NCBI RefSeq assembly: GCF_042677865.1 | Contig: NZ_JBHUDD010000058.1 | Location: 33,116-97,115 of the forward strand | Direction of reading: 5' to 3' | Length of the DNA: 64,000 nucleotides | From: Lutimaribacter salitolerans | Lineage (GTDB): Bacteria; Pseudomonadota; Alphaproteobacteria; Rhodobacterales; Rhodobacteraceae | In this document: piece by piece, positions 1 through 8,335 of the stretch | Position numbering within the stretch: position 1 is the first letter of the stretch | How the letters are laid out: the number at the start of each line of letters is the position of its first letter | The notes under the pieces: generated by a model | What the model saw: the letters and a program-made list of their open reading frames with translations, nothing else | What the model was told of the DNA's origin: nothing | Databases searched by the model: none | Translations under genes and position numbers: made by a program

Positions 1-48
1 CGCAAGGATGCCAAGCTGAAACGCAAGATCAAGCGCAAGCCGCGCTGA
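1..48 (+). CDS. C-terminal tail of an unidentified gene cut by the window edge
   Basis: The first 48 bases read in frame as 15 residues, very rich in lysine and arginine (RKDAKLKRKIKRKPR), and end in TGA two bases before the stop of the convergent flavoprotein gene. Only the basic tail is visible, so the product cannot be named. A basic C-terminus like this would fit an RNA-binding protein or an RNA helicase, but that is speculation. Confidence 0.45.
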   Translation, partial: RKDAKLKRKIKRKPR

Positions 49-50
49 TT

Positions 51-1214
51 TCAGGCGCGGTAGCGCGCAGCGTGCTGCCCGGCCCACAGCCCGGTGGCGA
101 AACAGGCGGTCAGCAGGTAGCCCCCGGTCGGGGCCTCCCAATCCAGCATTTCACCGGCGGCAAAGGTGCCAGGCCGGTCGCGCAGCATCAGCCCCGCATC
201 CAGCGCATCGAACCGCAGGCCGCCTGCGGTGGAAATCGCATGATCCAGCGGGCGCAGCGTGGCAATGCGGATCGGCAGCGATTTCAGCGTTTGCGCCCAT
301 TGATCCATGTGTAACGCGGCGCCGCCGGTCATCTCGAAGAACAGCGCGATCTTGGCCGGGGGCAGGCGCAGCGTGTTTTTCAGCCAATGCGCCAGGCGGG
401 CCTTGGTCTTGCCGCGCGGCAGACGCGCGCCGATGGCGTTGATGCCCAGATCGGGCAGCAGGTCGACCGTCAGCGCGGCACCTGCGCGCAGCGCGGGGGT
501 CAGAGTATATAGCCCGCCCCCTTCAAGCCCGTGTGCCGTGATCACCGCCTCGCCGCGCGATGTGATGCCGCCCGCCTGCCATTCCACGGTCTTCAGCGGT
601 GCGCCGAAATGCGCGGTCATGTGATCGGTCCAGGGCAAGGCCAGCGCGGCATTCGACGGCTGGAACGGGACGGTGCCATCGGTCCAGTCGGCCCACGCGC
701 CATCCGACCCCAGCCGCGCCCAACTGGCACCGCCACAGGCCAGCACGGTAACAGCGGGGCGCAGCGTCTGTTGCCCCTCGGGGGTGTCAAAGGTCACGGC
801 GTCCCCGTCCCACCCGGTCCAGCGCCAGCGACGGTGTAGCGTCACGCCCAGTCTGTCCAGCCGCGCCAGCCAGGCCCGCAGCAGCGGCGATGCCTTCATC
901 GCGGTGGGGAAGACACGGCCAGATGTGCCGGTGAACACCTCTTGCCCCAGATCGCGCGCCCATGCCTGCACCTGATCGGGGCCGAACTGCGCCAGCATCG
1001 GGTGCAGATGCGGGGCGGCGCTGCCATAGGCGGCAACAAAGGCGTCAAACGGCTCGTCCTTGGTCAGGTTCAGCCCGGACTTGCCCGCCATCAGGAACTT
1101 GCGCGCCGGGCTGGGCATGGCGTCGGTCACCAAAACGCGACGCCCCGCACGGGCCAGCGCCTCGGCGGCCATCAACCCGGCAGGCCCTGCGCCTATGATC
1201 AGGGCGTCGGTCAT
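51..1214 (-). CDS. NAD(P)/FAD-dependent oxidoreductase, TIGR03862/HI0933-like flavoprotein
   Basis: The 387-residue protein opens with a Rossmann FAD-binding motif (IIGAGPAGLMAAEALARAG, about residues 6-24). This is followed by KFLMAGKSGLNLT, the form taken in this family by the GGGRCN(L/I)T motif of HI0933/BaiN flavoproteins. The C-terminal FAAGEMLDWEAPTGGY is the usual FAD-contacting end. The family is cytoplasmic and its physiological substrate is not established. I place the start at MTDALIIG; a start five codons upstream (MRRPRM) is possible but puts extra basic residues before the first beta strand. It is divergent from the HNH gene and convergent with the gene at the left edge. Confidence 0.88.
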   Translation of the reverse strand: MTDALIIGAGPAGLMAAEALARAGRRVLVTDAMPSPARKFLMAGKSGLNLTKDEPFDAFVAAYGSAAPHLHPMLAQFGPDQVQAWARDLGQEVFTGTSGRVFPTAMKASPLLRAWLARLDRLGVTLHRRWRWTGWDGDAVTFDTPEGQQTLRPAVTVLACGGASWARLGSDGAWADWTDGTVPFQPSNAALALPWTDHMTAHFGAPLKTVEWQAGGITSRGEAVITAHGLEGGGLYTLTPALRAGAALTVDLLPDLGINAIGARLPRGKTKARLAHWLKNTLRLPPAKIALFFEMTGGAALHMDQWAQTLKSLPIRIATLRPLDHAISTAGGLRFDALDAGLMLRDRPGTFAAGEMLDWEAPTGGYLLTACFATGLWAGQHAARYRA

Positions 1215-1323
1215 CCGCGGCCTTCGCATTGCAGCGAAGCCTGATGTGCGGGCCTTGGCCCTTGTTGGTGTTTCATCGGTCTATCCCTTGCCCGGACCGG
1301 TATTGCACTCATCTCTTGCCGGG

Positions 1324-1647
1324 ATGGAACAGGCGATACAAGAGACAGGGCCCGGCGGGCACCCGATTTGCGCGCTTTGTGGACGCGAGATCCCGCCCGA
1401 CGTCCCGCAATCGGCGCATCATCTGATCCCGAGGCTGAAAGGCGGCAAGGGCGGGCCGGTCGTCCTGCTGCATCACATCTGCCACAAGGAAATCCATGCC
1501 ACGTTGAGCGAGGCCGAGCTTGCCCGAGTCTATAACACGCCCGAGGCTTTGCGCGCACATCCGCGTTTGGCGGCCTTTGCCAAATGGGTGGCCAAGCGCC
1601 CGCCCGGCTTCCTGTCGAAAGTGCCGGGGCGGCGGCGGGGTCGGTAA
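1324..1647 (+). CDS. Small HNH endonuclease-domain protein
   Basis: Starting at MEQAIQ gives 107 residues. The pattern CALCGREIPP, then SAHHLIPRLKGG, then LLHHICHKEIHA is a compact HNH/beta-beta-alpha-metal nuclease core: one Cys pair, the His pair of the first strand, and a terminal H/C pair. Such proteins nick or cleave DNA with a divalent metal, and free-standing chromosomal copies are mostly uncharacterised. The reading frame is open further upstream but that part overlaps the divergent flavoprotein gene, so I do not include it. The C-terminus is basic (KVPGRRRGR). No neighbouring restriction or phage genes are seen. Confidence 0.75.
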   Translation: MEQAIQETGPGGHPICALCGREIPPDVPQSAHHLIPRLKGGKGGPVVLLHHICHKEIHATLSEAELARVYNTPEALRAHPRLAAFAKWVAKRPPGFLSKVPGRRRGR

Positions 1648-1676
1648 CCGCCGCCCGGAGACTCCAGACAGCACGA

Positions 1677-2291
1677 TCACCCGGTCTGGCACATGACCTT
1701 GATGCCCTGCGCGATGTCGGGTTTGGCGGCCAGCGTGTCGGCGGCCAGATCGCGGGCGGTTGGCAGCAGATCCTCGGGCGCGACGATGCGGTCGATCAGG
1801 CCGAAGGCAAAGGCCTCGTCCGTGGTGATCTTTTGCCCTGCCATCAGGATCAGCTTGGCGCGGGCCGGTCCGACCAGCGCGGCCAAGCGCCCCGGGTCGG
1901 AAGGTTGCGGCAGGTAGCCCAGTTTCATCACCGGATAAAAGAACTTGGCCCCCGGCACCGCGATGCGCAGGTCACAGGCCAGCGCCATGCCGTTCGAGCC
2001 GCCCGCCAGCGTGCCGTTCAGCGCGGCGATGGTCAGGCCGGGCAAGGCGGCGATTGCGGCGGACAGACGCTCCCACAAAGGCGAGGTCGCAAGCCCGGCC
2101 TTGGCGGCCTCCAGATCGGCACCGGCGCTGAACACCTTGCCGGTGCCGGTCAGGATCAGCGCGCGGGCGGGCTGTGCCCCTTCGGCGATCTGGCACAGGC
2201 GTTCCAGCATCTCGGGCGTCAGGGAATTGGCCTTGTCTGGGCGGTTGATGGTGACGGTCCACAGGTCGCCGTCGTTGTCCAGATCGATCAT
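1677..2291 (-). CDS. Enoyl-CoA hydratase/isomerase family protein
   Basis: A 204-residue crotonase-fold protein. The N-terminal WTVTINRPDKANSL, the CoA-contacting FSAGADLEAAKAG and the oxyanion-hole segment AALNGTLAGGSNGMALACDL are all visible. It is shorter than usual for the family (about 255 residues), mainly at the C-terminal trimerisation helices. It likely hydrates or isomerises an acyl-CoA in the cytoplasm. Its ATG overlaps the stop of the upstream SDR gene by four bases, so the two are translationally coupled and probably act in the same fatty-acid or CoA-thioester pathway. Confidence 0.85.
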   Translation of the reverse strand: MIDLDNDGDLWTVTINRPDKANSLTPEMLERLCQIAEGAQPARALILTGTGKVFSAGADLEAAKAGLATSPLWERLSAAIAALPGLTIAALNGTLAGGSNGMALACDLRIAVPGAKFFYPVMKLGYLPQPSDPGRLAALVGPARAKLILMAGQKITTDEAFAFGLIDRIVAPEDLLPTARDLAADTLAAKPDIAQGIKVMCQTG

Positions 2292-3043
2292 GCGCCCAGC
2301 CCCAGCCGGGTGCGGATCGCCGGATCGCGCAGCGAGATTTCCTGCCCCAGCCAGTCATCGGCGTCGGGGCTGCACATCCACAGCAGACACTGCGAGGGCC
2401 ATTCCGGCGGGATGTGATCGGACCAGTCCATCTGGCTCACCGGGTTGATGCCGGTCGCCTTGATCTCGCGCTGCATCTGGGTGGCCACGGTGCCGGGCGA
2501 CAGGCCCATGATGCGCAGGCCCTTGTCGGCCCCTTCCAGATGGGCGGCGCGGGTCATCATCGCGGCCCCGGCCTTGGACGCGCAATAATGGCTCCAGCCT
2601 TCCAGCGGATTGTGGGCTGCGCCCGAACTGATGGTGATGATCGTGCCGCCCCCTGCCGCCTGCATCACCGGCATGGCCGCGCGCATGCCGTGGAACACGC
2701 CCTTGAGGTTGATGTCGATGGCCTGCCCCCAGCCCGCCGGGTCGGCGGTGGCGATATGGGCCACGGGTTCGATCACGCCGGCATTACCGATCAGGATGTC
2801 CAGACCGCCAAAGCGGTCTTGCGCCACCTGCACGGCGGCCGCGACCTGTTCGTAATCGGCCACGTCGCAGGGCTGGGCCACCGCTTGCGTGCCGATCTCG
2901 GCGGCCAGCCGGGTGATGTCATCGCTGCTGCGGGCGGTCAGCACCACGTTCGCGCCATGGGCGGCGAACAGCCGCGCGGTTGCTTCGCCGATACCGCGGC
3001 TGGCGCCGGTAATCAGCGCGGTCTTTCCGGAAAGGTCGGCCAT
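2288..3043 (-). CDS. SDR-family NAD(P)-dependent oxidoreductase
   Basis: A 251-residue classical short-chain dehydrogenase. Visible are the cofactor motif TGASRGIG near residue 13, NAGV near residue 90, the catalytic Ser in TISSGAAHN and the YCASKAG active-site Tyr/Lys near residue 155. PGTVATQM follows the family's PG motif. It probably interconverts an alcohol or hydroxyacyl group and a ketone. It is the first gene of a two-gene minus-strand unit with the enoyl-CoA hydratase. The start MADLSGKT was chosen because it sits directly before the first beta strand; the open frame upstream is non-coding. Confidence 0.9.
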   Translation of the reverse strand: MADLSGKTALITGASRGIGEATARLFAAHGANVVLTARSSDDITRLAAEIGTQAVAQPCDVADYEQVAAAVQVAQDRFGGLDILIGNAGVIEPVAHIATADPAGWGQAIDINLKGVFHGMRAAMPVMQAAGGGTIITISSGAAHNPLEGWSHYCASKAGAAMMTRAAHLEGADKGLRIMGLSPGTVATQMQREIKATGINPVSQMDWSDHIPPEWPSQCLLWMCSPDADDWLGQEISLRDPAIRTRLGLGA

Positions 3044-3172
3044 CTGGCAATCTCCTGCATGCTTGGTCGTGACCGTGGTAAACCGCCTGTGTCCCCCGGT
3101 CCAGCCCGTCCCCCCTTGACCCTGAGAGGAGGAGGGCAGAAGTTGGGCTTGGGTATTCTGAGAGGGATCGAA

Positions 3173-4687
3173 ATGGGTTTTGCAAAGACATTTGGCGGCG
3201 TCAGCGTCGCAATTGGCATGATGACCGCTCCGGCGGCCTGGGCGGATGTGACCGCAGGGCAGGTTTGGGCGGATTTCAAAGGCTATATGGAAGGGTTCGG
3301 ATACAGCATCACCGCCGAAGAGGCGCAGGATGCGGGCCGTCTGACCGTGACCGGGATCAGCATGACGATGCAGATGCCCGAGGACGCCGGAACGGCCACA
3401 TTCGAAGCGCCGGACATGTCCTTTACCGACAATGGCGATGGCACGGTCAGCGTGACCATGCCCGAGATGTCGACACTGGATTTCGCGGTGGACGCCGAGG
3501 ACGAGGGGGATGTGTCGGGAACCATCGATTATGGTCAGACCGGATTTGCCATGACCGTATCCGGGTCGCCCGGCGACATGTTCTATGACTACAGCGCCGA
3601 TGAAATGAGCGTCGCGTTGTCGTCTTTGGCCGTCGAGGGTGAGTCGGTTCAGATCGACACGGCGCAGTTCACCATCCGCGACATGCAGGGGCAAAGCACG
3701 GTCAAGCTGGATGATCTGCGTCGCGTGGCGCAGCGCATGACAATGGGCGCGCTGGCCTATGAACTGGATATGGTCAGCCCCGAGGATGACGGTGGCCGCC
3801 TGACCATGAAGGGTGAACTGACCAGCCCCGAGTTCGACGGCACCCTTGCCACGCCGCTGGAGCCGCTGGACAGCGACGACCCCAATGCCATGATCGAGGC
3901 CGGTATGGCCGTTGATGGCGGATTCACCCATTCCGGCGGGCGGACCGAGTTCCGTTTTGTCGAAGAAGACGACGCAGTGGAAGGCACGGCAAGCTCGGAA
4001 TCGGGCGAGGTGTCGGTGCGGATGGATGCCGGGCAAATGGGCTACACCCTTGGGGCTAGGGGGTTGAACCTGCGGGCCGAGTCGGCCGAGCTGCCCTTTC
4101 CGGTCGAATTGGCGATGGCGGAAAGCCTGCTGGATTTCACCGTGCCGGTCACCCCGGGCGAAGAGCCGCAGGATTTCGGCCTGACCCTGACGCTGGGCGA
4201 TTTCACCATGTCCGACATGATCTGGCAGATGTTCGACCCGGCGGGCCAGTTGCCGCGCGATCCGGCCACCGTGGCGCTGGACCTGAAGGGCAAGGCGCGT
4301 CTGGACGCGCCGCTGATGGCGCCCGAGACGATGGAAAGCGACGAAGCACCGGGCGAGTTGCGCGAACTGAGCATTTCCAGCCTGATCGTACGGCTGGCGG
4401 GTGCCGAATTGACCGGTGTGGGGGATTTCACCTTTGACAATACCGACACCACCACCTTTGACGGCATGCCCCGCCCCGAAGGCGCGCTCGACCTCAGGCT
4501 GGTGGGTGGCAACACCCTGCTGGATACGCTGGTCAACATGGGGATGCTGCCGCAAGAGCAGGCGATGGGCGCGCGCATGATGATGGGCCTGTTCGCCGTG
4601 CCGGGCGATGGCGAGGATACGCTGACCTCGAAGATCGAGGTCAACGAGGCCGGGCAGGTTCTGGCCAACGGGCAGCGTCTGCGCTGA
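3173..4687 (+). CDS. DUF2125 domain-containing exported protein
   Basis: 504 residues. An N-terminal signal peptide (MGFAKTFGGVSVAIGMMTAPAAWA, probable cleavage after AWA) is followed by a long, acidic, repetitive beta-rich protein with many short D/E-G-T strands, as is normal for DUF2125. It is predicted to be periplasmic and its function is unknown. The start ATG is preceded by GAGAGGGATCGAA, a plausible ribosome binding site, and the longer open frame upstream lies over the divergent SDR gene's start. No cysteine and no recognisable catalytic motif are seen. It could be an AsmA-like lipid-handling protein given its beta-rich pattern, but that is only a guess. Confidence 0.82.
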   Translation: MGFAKTFGGVSVAIGMMTAPAAWADVTAGQVWADFKGYMEGFGYSITAEEAQDAGRLTVTGISMTMQMPEDAGTATFEAPDMSFTDNGDGTVSVTMPEMSTLDFAVDAEDEGDVSGTIDYGQTGFAMTVSGSPGDMFYDYSADEMSVALSSLAVEGESVQIDTAQFTIRDMQGQSTVKLDDLRRVAQRMTMGALAYELDMVSPEDDGGRLTMKGELTSPEFDGTLATPLEPLDSDDPNAMIEAGMAVDGGFTHSGGRTEFRFVEEDDAVEGTASSESGEVSVRMDAGQMGYTLGARGLNLRAESAELPFPVELAMAESLLDFTVPVTPGEEPQDFGLTLTLGDFTMSDMIWQMFDPAGQLPRDPATVALDLKGKARLDAPLMAPETMESDEAPGELRELSISSLIVRLAGAELTGVGDFTFDNTDTTTFDGMPRPEGALDLRLVGGNTLLDTLVNMGMLPQEQAMGARMMMGLFAVPGDGEDTLTSKIEVNEAGQVLANGQRLR

Positions 4688-4741
4688 GCCTGTCCAGCAT
4701 AGGGGGATGACGCGAGCCACAAGGGGCGCCCCCACCCCCGG

Positions 4742-4764
4742 CCCCTCCCCGCAAGGGGGAGGGG
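4742..4764. repeat. GC hairpin between DUF2125 gene and pmbA
   Basis: A perfect 9-bp inverted repeat, CCCCTCCCC and GGGGAGGGG, surrounds a 5-base loop. It lies 54 bp after the DUF2125 stop and 85 bp before pmbA. There is no T-run, so it is better called a stable intergenic hairpin or repeat element than a standard intrinsic terminator. Confidence 0.6.
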
Positions 4765-4849
4765 AGGCGCATCTATAACAGCCCGCGGCCTTGTGCATCG
4801 GCTGTCATGGCTCTACCTCCCTGTGCAGAGACCAGCACAGGAGAGGCCG

Positions 4850-6196
4850 ATGACCGATGCACTTGCCACGCTTTGCGATGACCTGCTGACGGCGGCCCGG
4901 AGGGCGGGGGCGGATTCGGCGGATGCGATCGCGCTGGCGGGCACATCTTTGTCGATCGACGTGCGCGGCGGCGTGCTTGAGCAGGCCGAGCGGTCCGAGG
5001 GCACGGATATCGGGCTGAGGGTCTTTGTCGGGCAGCGGCAGGCCAATGTCTCGGCCTCGGACACGCGGGCGGAAACGCTGGCGGAAATGGCCGAACGCGC
5101 GGTGGCGATGGCGCGCGAAGCGCCCGAGGATCCTTATGCCGGGCTGGCCGATCCGGGCCAACTGGCGCAATCGCCCGATATTGCGGCGCTGGACATGTCC
5201 GATCCGACGCCCGAGCCCGATCCCGAGGCCTTGCAACGCGATGCCGAACAGGCCGAGGCGGCGGCGCTGGCGGTGCAGGGCGTGACGCAGGCACAGGGGG
5301 CCAGTGCGGGCTATGGCCGCAGGGATGTCTGGCTGGCAGCGACAAACGGGTTCTCCAACGGCTACAGCCGCACGCAGCGCAGCCTGTCTGCCGTGGCCAT
5401 CGCGGGCACGGGTACGGGGATGGAGCGGGATTACGATGGCGACAGCCGCATCCATCAGGGCGATCTGCGCGCGGCGGCTGACATCGGCCGGAGCGCGGGC
5501 GAACGGGCGGTGGCCGCCTTGGGCGCGCGCAAACCGCCCACGGGCCGTTATCCTGTCGTTTATGATGAACGCATCGCGGCCAGCCTGATCGGGCATCTTC
5601 TGGCTGCCACAAACGGGGCCGCGATCGCGCGCGGCGCGTCTTGGCTGCGCGATGCACTTGGGGCGCAGGTGCTGCCCGCGCATCTGTCGCTGATCGAAGA
5701 CCCGCTGCGCCCGCGCGCCACCGCCTCGCGCCCGTTCGATGCCGAGGGGCTGCCGACAGCCCGGCGTGCCGTGGTGCAGGACGGCGTGCTGACCGGCTGG
5801 ACGCTGGACCTGTCCGCCGGCCGCAAGCTTGGCATGCCATCGACCGGGAACGCCGCGCGCGGCACGTCCTCGCCGCCCAGCCCCAGCACCTGGAACGTGG
5901 CGCTGACGCAGGGCGACAGGACGCGCGCGGACCTGTTGCGCGATATGGGCACCGGGCTGCTGATCACCTCGATGATCGGATCGACGATCAACCCCAACAC
6001 CGGCGATTATTCGCGCGGGGCCAGCGGTTTCTGGGTCGAGAACGGGCAGATCGCCTATCCGGTCAACGAATGCACCGTCGCGGGCAACCTGCGCGAGATG
6101 CTGATGACGCTGGTGCCCGCCAACGATGCCCGCCCATGGCTGAGCCGCGTGGTGCCGTCGCTTCTGGTCGAAGGGATGACCCTTGCCGGAAGCTGA
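4850..6196 (+). CDS. pmbA: TldD/PmbA family metallopeptidase subunit (TldE)
   Basis: 448 residues, the usual PmbA/TldE length. The protein carries the family's central GYGRRDVWLAATNGFSNGY region and the C-terminal half with GRKLGMPSTGNAARGTSS and TSMIGSTINPNTGDYSRGASGF. The last of these is the signature of PmbA proteins. TldE pairs with TldD to degrade unfolded or modified peptides; TldD carries the metal site and is not in this window. The start follows AGGAGAGGCCG. The following phosphatase gene overlaps it slightly, so the two are co-transcribed. Confidence 0.93.
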   Translation: MTDALATLCDDLLTAARRAGADSADAIALAGTSLSIDVRGGVLEQAERSEGTDIGLRVFVGQRQANVSASDTRAETLAEMAERAVAMAREAPEDPYAGLADPGQLAQSPDIAALDMSDPTPEPDPEALQRDAEQAEAAALAVQGVTQAQGASAGYGRRDVWLAATNGFSNGYSRTQRSLSAVAIAGTGTGMERDYDGDSRIHQGDLRAAADIGRSAGERAVAALGARKPPTGRYPVVYDERIAASLIGHLLAATNGAAIARGASWLRDALGAQVLPAHLSLIEDPLRPRATASRPFDAEGLPTARRAVVQDGVLTGWTLDLSAGRKLGMPSTGNAARGTSSPPSPSTWNVALTQGDRTRADLLRDMGTGLLITSMIGSTINPNTGDYSRGASGFWVENGQIAYPVNECTVAGNLREMLMTLVPANDARPWLSRVVPSLLVEGMTLAGS

Positions 6197-6968
6197 CATG
6201 GCGCTGCTGGTCGCCGCCGCCCGTCGCGCGGGCACGGTGGCGCGCGGGTTCGTGGGGCAGACTCTGGAGATCGAGCACAAGCCCGGTGATGCAGGCCCGG
6301 TGACGGATGCCGACCACGCGGTCAACGCCACCTTGCACGATATGCTGCGCGCGGCGCGGCCCGATTATGGCTGGTTGTCCGAGGAATCCGAGGACACCCG
6401 CGACCGCCTGACACGGCGGCGCACCTTCGTGATCGATCCGATCGACGGCACGCGCAGCTTCATCGAAGGCTCGGGCACATGGGCGCATTCGCTGGCGGTG
6501 GTGCAGGATGGCGTGCCGATTGCCGCCGCGATCTATCTGCCGATGAAGGACAAGATGTACGCCGCTGCCCGTGGGGCGGGGGCGCTGCTCAACGATCTGC
6601 CGATCCGGGCGACCACCCGTGCCGATCTGGCCGGGGCCAGCGTGATCGCCGCCAAGCCCAACTATGACGCAGGCAACTGGCTTGGCCCGGTCCCCGATGT
6701 GCAACGCGCCTACCGGCCCTCGCTGGCGTATCGGCTGGCCCTGGTGGCCGAAGGCCGGTTCGACGCGATGCTGACGCTGCGGCCAAGCTGGGAGTGGGAC
6801 ATCGCGGCGGGTGCGCTGATCCTGGATGAGGCGGGCGCGCGGGTCAGTGACCGGCGGGGCCAACCGCTGCGCTTCAACAACCCCCATCCGCAGGTCAACG
6901 GCGTGGTGGCGGCGGGCCCCGTGCTGCATGGCCAATTGCGCGAGCAACTGGCGCAACGGCCGGGTTGA
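6183..6968 (+). CDS. Inositol monophosphatase-fold 3'(2'),5'-bisphosphate nucleotidase-like phosphatase
   Basis: 261 residues from a TTG start (or 256 from ATG at 6198, just after the pmbA stop). Metal-binding motifs of the IMPase superfamily are intact: WLSEESED, DPIDGTRSFIEG (near residue 85) and WEWDIAAGALI (near residue 200). The size and motif wording fit the CysQ-type branch that recycles PAP from sulfate assimilation, rather than true inositol phosphatases, but substrate cannot be fixed from sequence. It overlaps pmbA and is followed by the lipid A/Kdo genes on the same strand. Confidence 0.85.
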   Translation: MPEADMALLVAAARRAGTVARGFVGQTLEIEHKPGDAGPVTDADHAVNATLHDMLRAARPDYGWLSEESEDTRDRLTRRRTFVIDPIDGTRSFIEGSGTWAHSLAVVQDGVPIAAAIYLPMKDKMYAAARGAGALLNDLPIRATTRADLAGASVIAAKPNYDAGNWLGPVPDVQRAYRPSLAYRLALVAEGRFDAMLTLRPSWEWDIAAGALILDEAGARVSDRRGQPLRFNNPHPQVNGVVAAGPVLHGQLREQLAQRPG

Positions 6969-7010
6969 TCGCAACGGCGCGGATTGTGCCGGGCGGCAGG
7001 ACCGCCTAGG

Positions 7011-7028
7011 TTGTCCACGCTTGGACAA
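7011..7028. promoter_or_regulatory. Inverted repeat TTGTCC-N6-GGACAA upstream of waaA
   Basis: Perfect 6-bp arms flank a 6-base spacer, between the phosphatase stop and the Kdo transferase gene. It could be a protein binding site or a small RNA hairpin in the leader. A 22-codon open frame with an AAGGAC-type ribosome site begins 12 bp downstream, at 7040, and ends just before waaA. Confidence 0.4.
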
Positions 7029-7114
7029 AGGACCAGACCATGACTCCACAGGCGCGCCTGTTTGCCACCCCTGCCAGCAGGTCGGCCCGCAGTTGCGTGC
7101 CGGGATAGCCAGGG

Positions 7115-8335
7115 ATGGGGCGGTCTCTGGGTCTTTCCGCGTATCTGGCGCTGGCGGCGCGCAGCGGTGGCGGTGCCTATCATCCGCAGGGCATACGCGG
7201 GCCCGGACCTCTGGTCTGGGGTCATGCGGCAAACGTGTCCGAGGCGCGCGCGTTGGTGCGGCTGTTTGAACGGCTGGGCCAGACGCGTGGCGATCTGGCC
7301 TTTGTGCTGACCCATGAGGACGATGTGACCCTGTCCACGGATCTGCCGCCGACCTGCAGCACCAGCCCCGTGCCCCCCGAAAGCCGGGATGCGATCGACA
7401 GGTTTCTGGATCACTGGCGGCCCGATCTGTGCATCTGGACGCGCGGTCACCTGCGGCCCGGCCTGATCGACGCGGCCAGCCGTCGGGGCATGGCGATGTA
7501 CCTGGCCAACGCCCACGAGGATGCGTTCGAGTTTCGCCGCCTGCGCTGGTTGCCCGATCTGGTGCGGCGCACGCTGGAAGCTTTTGACATGGTGTTTGTC
7601 CGCGATGCCGCCGCGCGCAACCGGTTGCTTCGGCTGGGTGTGCCGCATGAGGCGATCTCGGTGTCCGGCCCCTTGCAGGAGGGCAGCGCCGCGCTGCCCT
7701 GCGACGAGGAAACACACGAGGATCTGACCGGCGCGTTTCAAGGCAGGCCGGTGTGGCTGGCCGCCCATGTGCAGCCCGATGAGGTGCCGGTGATCACCGA
7801 GGCCCATCGCGCCGCGCTGAGCCTGGCGCATCGGCTCTTGCTGGTCATCGTCCCCGACGATCCGACGCACGAGCCGGGGTTCGCCGCCGCGCTGGATGAC
7901 GAGGGCTGGCGCGTGGCGCGTTGGTCTCGCGGAGACCGCCCGGTGGAAACCACGCAGGTTCTGCTGGCCGACAGCGCAGAACAGATGGGCCTGTGGTATC
8001 GCGCGGCACCGGTCACCTTGATGGCCAGTTCGTTAATGCCCGGTGCGGGGGGGCGCGATCCTTATGCGCCCGCAGCACTTGGGTCCGCGGTGCTGTATGG
8101 TCCCAACGTCAGCCGTTACATGGGGGCCTATTCGCGACTGGCGGCGGCGGGGGCGGCGCGTATCGTCAAGGACGCGCCGACGTTGCAGGCGGCGGTCATC
8201 CGGCTGACCGCCCCGGATCGCGCCGCGCAGATGGCCCATGCCGCATGGGAGGTGATCTCGGACGGGGCCGAGGCGACGGACAGCCTGTTGGCGCTGGTCG
8301 AAGACACGCTGGATCTGCTGGAGGCCGGAATATGA
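7115..8335 (+). CDS. waaA: 3-deoxy-D-manno-octulosonic acid (Kdo) transferase
   Basis: 406 residues of a GT30-type glycosyltransferase that adds Kdo to lipid IVA on the inner face of the cytoplasmic membrane. The N-terminal domain has GPLVWGHAANVSEARA, the family's HA..vGE segment with the catalytic-type Glu. The C-terminal donor domain has PVWLAAHVQPDE and later ASSLMPGAGGRDPYAPAALG, matching the conserved GGRNPLEPA segment that contacts CMP-Kdo. The start is the first ATG after an in-frame stop; its ribosome site is weak. It overlaps lpxK by four bases (ATGA), consistent with coupled lipid A core synthesis. Confidence 0.9.
   Translation: MGRSLGLSAYLALAARSGGGAYHPQGIRGPGPLVWGHAANVSEARALVRLFERLGQTRGDLAFVLTHEDDVTLSTDLPPTCSTSPVPPESRDAIDRFLDHWRPDLCIWTRGHLRPGLIDAASRRGMAMYLANAHEDAFEFRRLRWLPDLVRRTLEAFDMVFVRDAAARNRLLRLGVPHEAISVSGPLQEGSAALPCDEETHEDLTGAFQGRPVWLAAHVQPDEVPVITEAHRAALSLAHRLLLVIVPDDPTHEPGFAAALDDEGWRVARWSRGDRPVETTQVLLADSAEQMGLWYRAAPVTLMASSLMPGAGGRDPYAPAALGSAVLYGPNVSRYMGAYSRLAAAGAARIVKDAPTLQAAVIRLTAPDRAAQMAHAAWEVISDGAEATDSLLALVEDTLDLLEAGI

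Noticed and set aside
4042..4722. 226-residue Ser-rich frame antisense to the DUF2125 gene
   Set aside because: Low-complexity serine/proline product explained by the Asp/Glu-rich gene opposite.
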